Positions 63,954 through 64,000 of a stretch of DNA of 64,000 bases are shown piece after piece; the stretch's first letter is position 1, and every line of letters starts with the position of its first letter. The position numbers and the translations under genes were made by a program. This DNA comes from Arthrobacter sp. Leaf337 (GTDB lineage Bacteria > Actinomycetota > Actinomycetes > Actinomycetales > Micrococcaceae): assembly GCF_001423745.1 (NCBI RefSeq), contig NZ_LMPC01000005.1, forward strand, positions 53,545 through 117,544, in the 5' to 3' direction. Below the pieces are notes generated by a model. That model did no database searches, was not told the DNA's origin, and was given only the letters and a program-made list of their open reading frames with translations.

Positions 63954-64000
63954 TTAGAGGTGGATGGTGTTTTGGGTGGCTTTGACGTAGACGCGCTTGG
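63954..64000 (-). CDS. 3' end of a gene running off the right edge
   Basis: On the minus strand the last bases read KRVYVKATQNTIHL and then TAA at 63956-63954. The frame is open to the window edge and is coding in style, but the piece is too short to name. Confidence 0.5.
   Translation of the reverse strand, partial: KRVYVKATQNTIHL

Noticed and set aside
1..64000. tRNA and rRNA genes
   Set aside because: I looked for tRNA arm patterns and rRNA core sequences on both strands and saw none.

Overview
The window looks like part of a large conjugative plasmid (or an integrated plasmid-like island) of a high-GC actinobacterium. The many GTG/TTG starts, the composition and the Tcp-type transfer genes fit Arthrobacter, Paenarthrobacter or another Micrococcaceae. 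That assignment is an inference from style; no rRNA, tRNA or chromosomal housekeeping gene is present to fix it.

Backbone, 1-21.8 kb. The left edge holds the end of a ParA ATPase and its small ribbon-helix-helix-like partner. A strong hairpin terminator separates them from a convergent RepA-type replication initiator. Behind repA lies an iteron array (four copies of CGTGCATCTTGTGACGG or a one-base variant), two of them fused to DnaA-box-like sequences. From 3.75 to 12.75 kb runs a tightly overlapping type IV secretion operon: VirB8/TcpC-like, a two-TM small protein, TcpE/PrgI-like, VirB4-like ATPase, VirB6/TrbL-like, and a peptidoglycan hydrolase with M23 and NlpC/P60 domains. After a repeat-rich spacer that is an oriT candidate, a second block carries an FtsK/TcpA-like coupling ATPase. 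The order resembles the clostridial pCW3 tcp locus, and I find no classical relaxase. A primase-polymerase gene and an AbiEi/AbiEii-like toxin-antitoxin pair with a palindromic operator follow.

Accessory conflict islands, 22-62 kb. Four separate proteins carry CHAT (caspase-like) domains. (a) 22.4-27.1 kb: a three-gene operon of a Cys/His-tail protein, a membrane protein and a TPR-CHAT protease. (b) 29.1-34.7 kb: a HET-C-like protein and a 1062-residue partner of unknown function. (c) 35.6-44.3 kb: a nearly gapless four-gene operon of CHAT-NTPase, a 1514-residue STAND NTPase whose C-terminal CHAT-like domain seems to have lost its dyad, a gluzincin protease and an astacin-like metzincin protease. 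(d) 53.8-57.6 kb: a membrane-anchored TPR-CHAT protein with a small upstream partner, convergent with a three-gene operon (57.6-62.4 kb) that includes a tandem Clp-N-like membrane protein. Operon (c) is the best candidate for an undescribed system: a proteolytic cascade gated by a STAND sensor.

Mobile elements lie between and around the islands. An IS256-family transposase gene is broken by a short deletion and then interrupted by an IS21-type istA/istB element. The only recognisable right-end repeat of that IS21 element lies 1.8 kb beyond istB, so it either carries passengers or is composite. A decayed istB fragment (about 28.9 kb) and a frameshifted gene (about 35 kb) are further signs of repeated insertion and decay. 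The right end (62.4-64 kb) has three small membrane-protein genes, two overlapping hairpins and the 3' tip of one more gene. All functional statements come from motifs read by eye; no database search was run.
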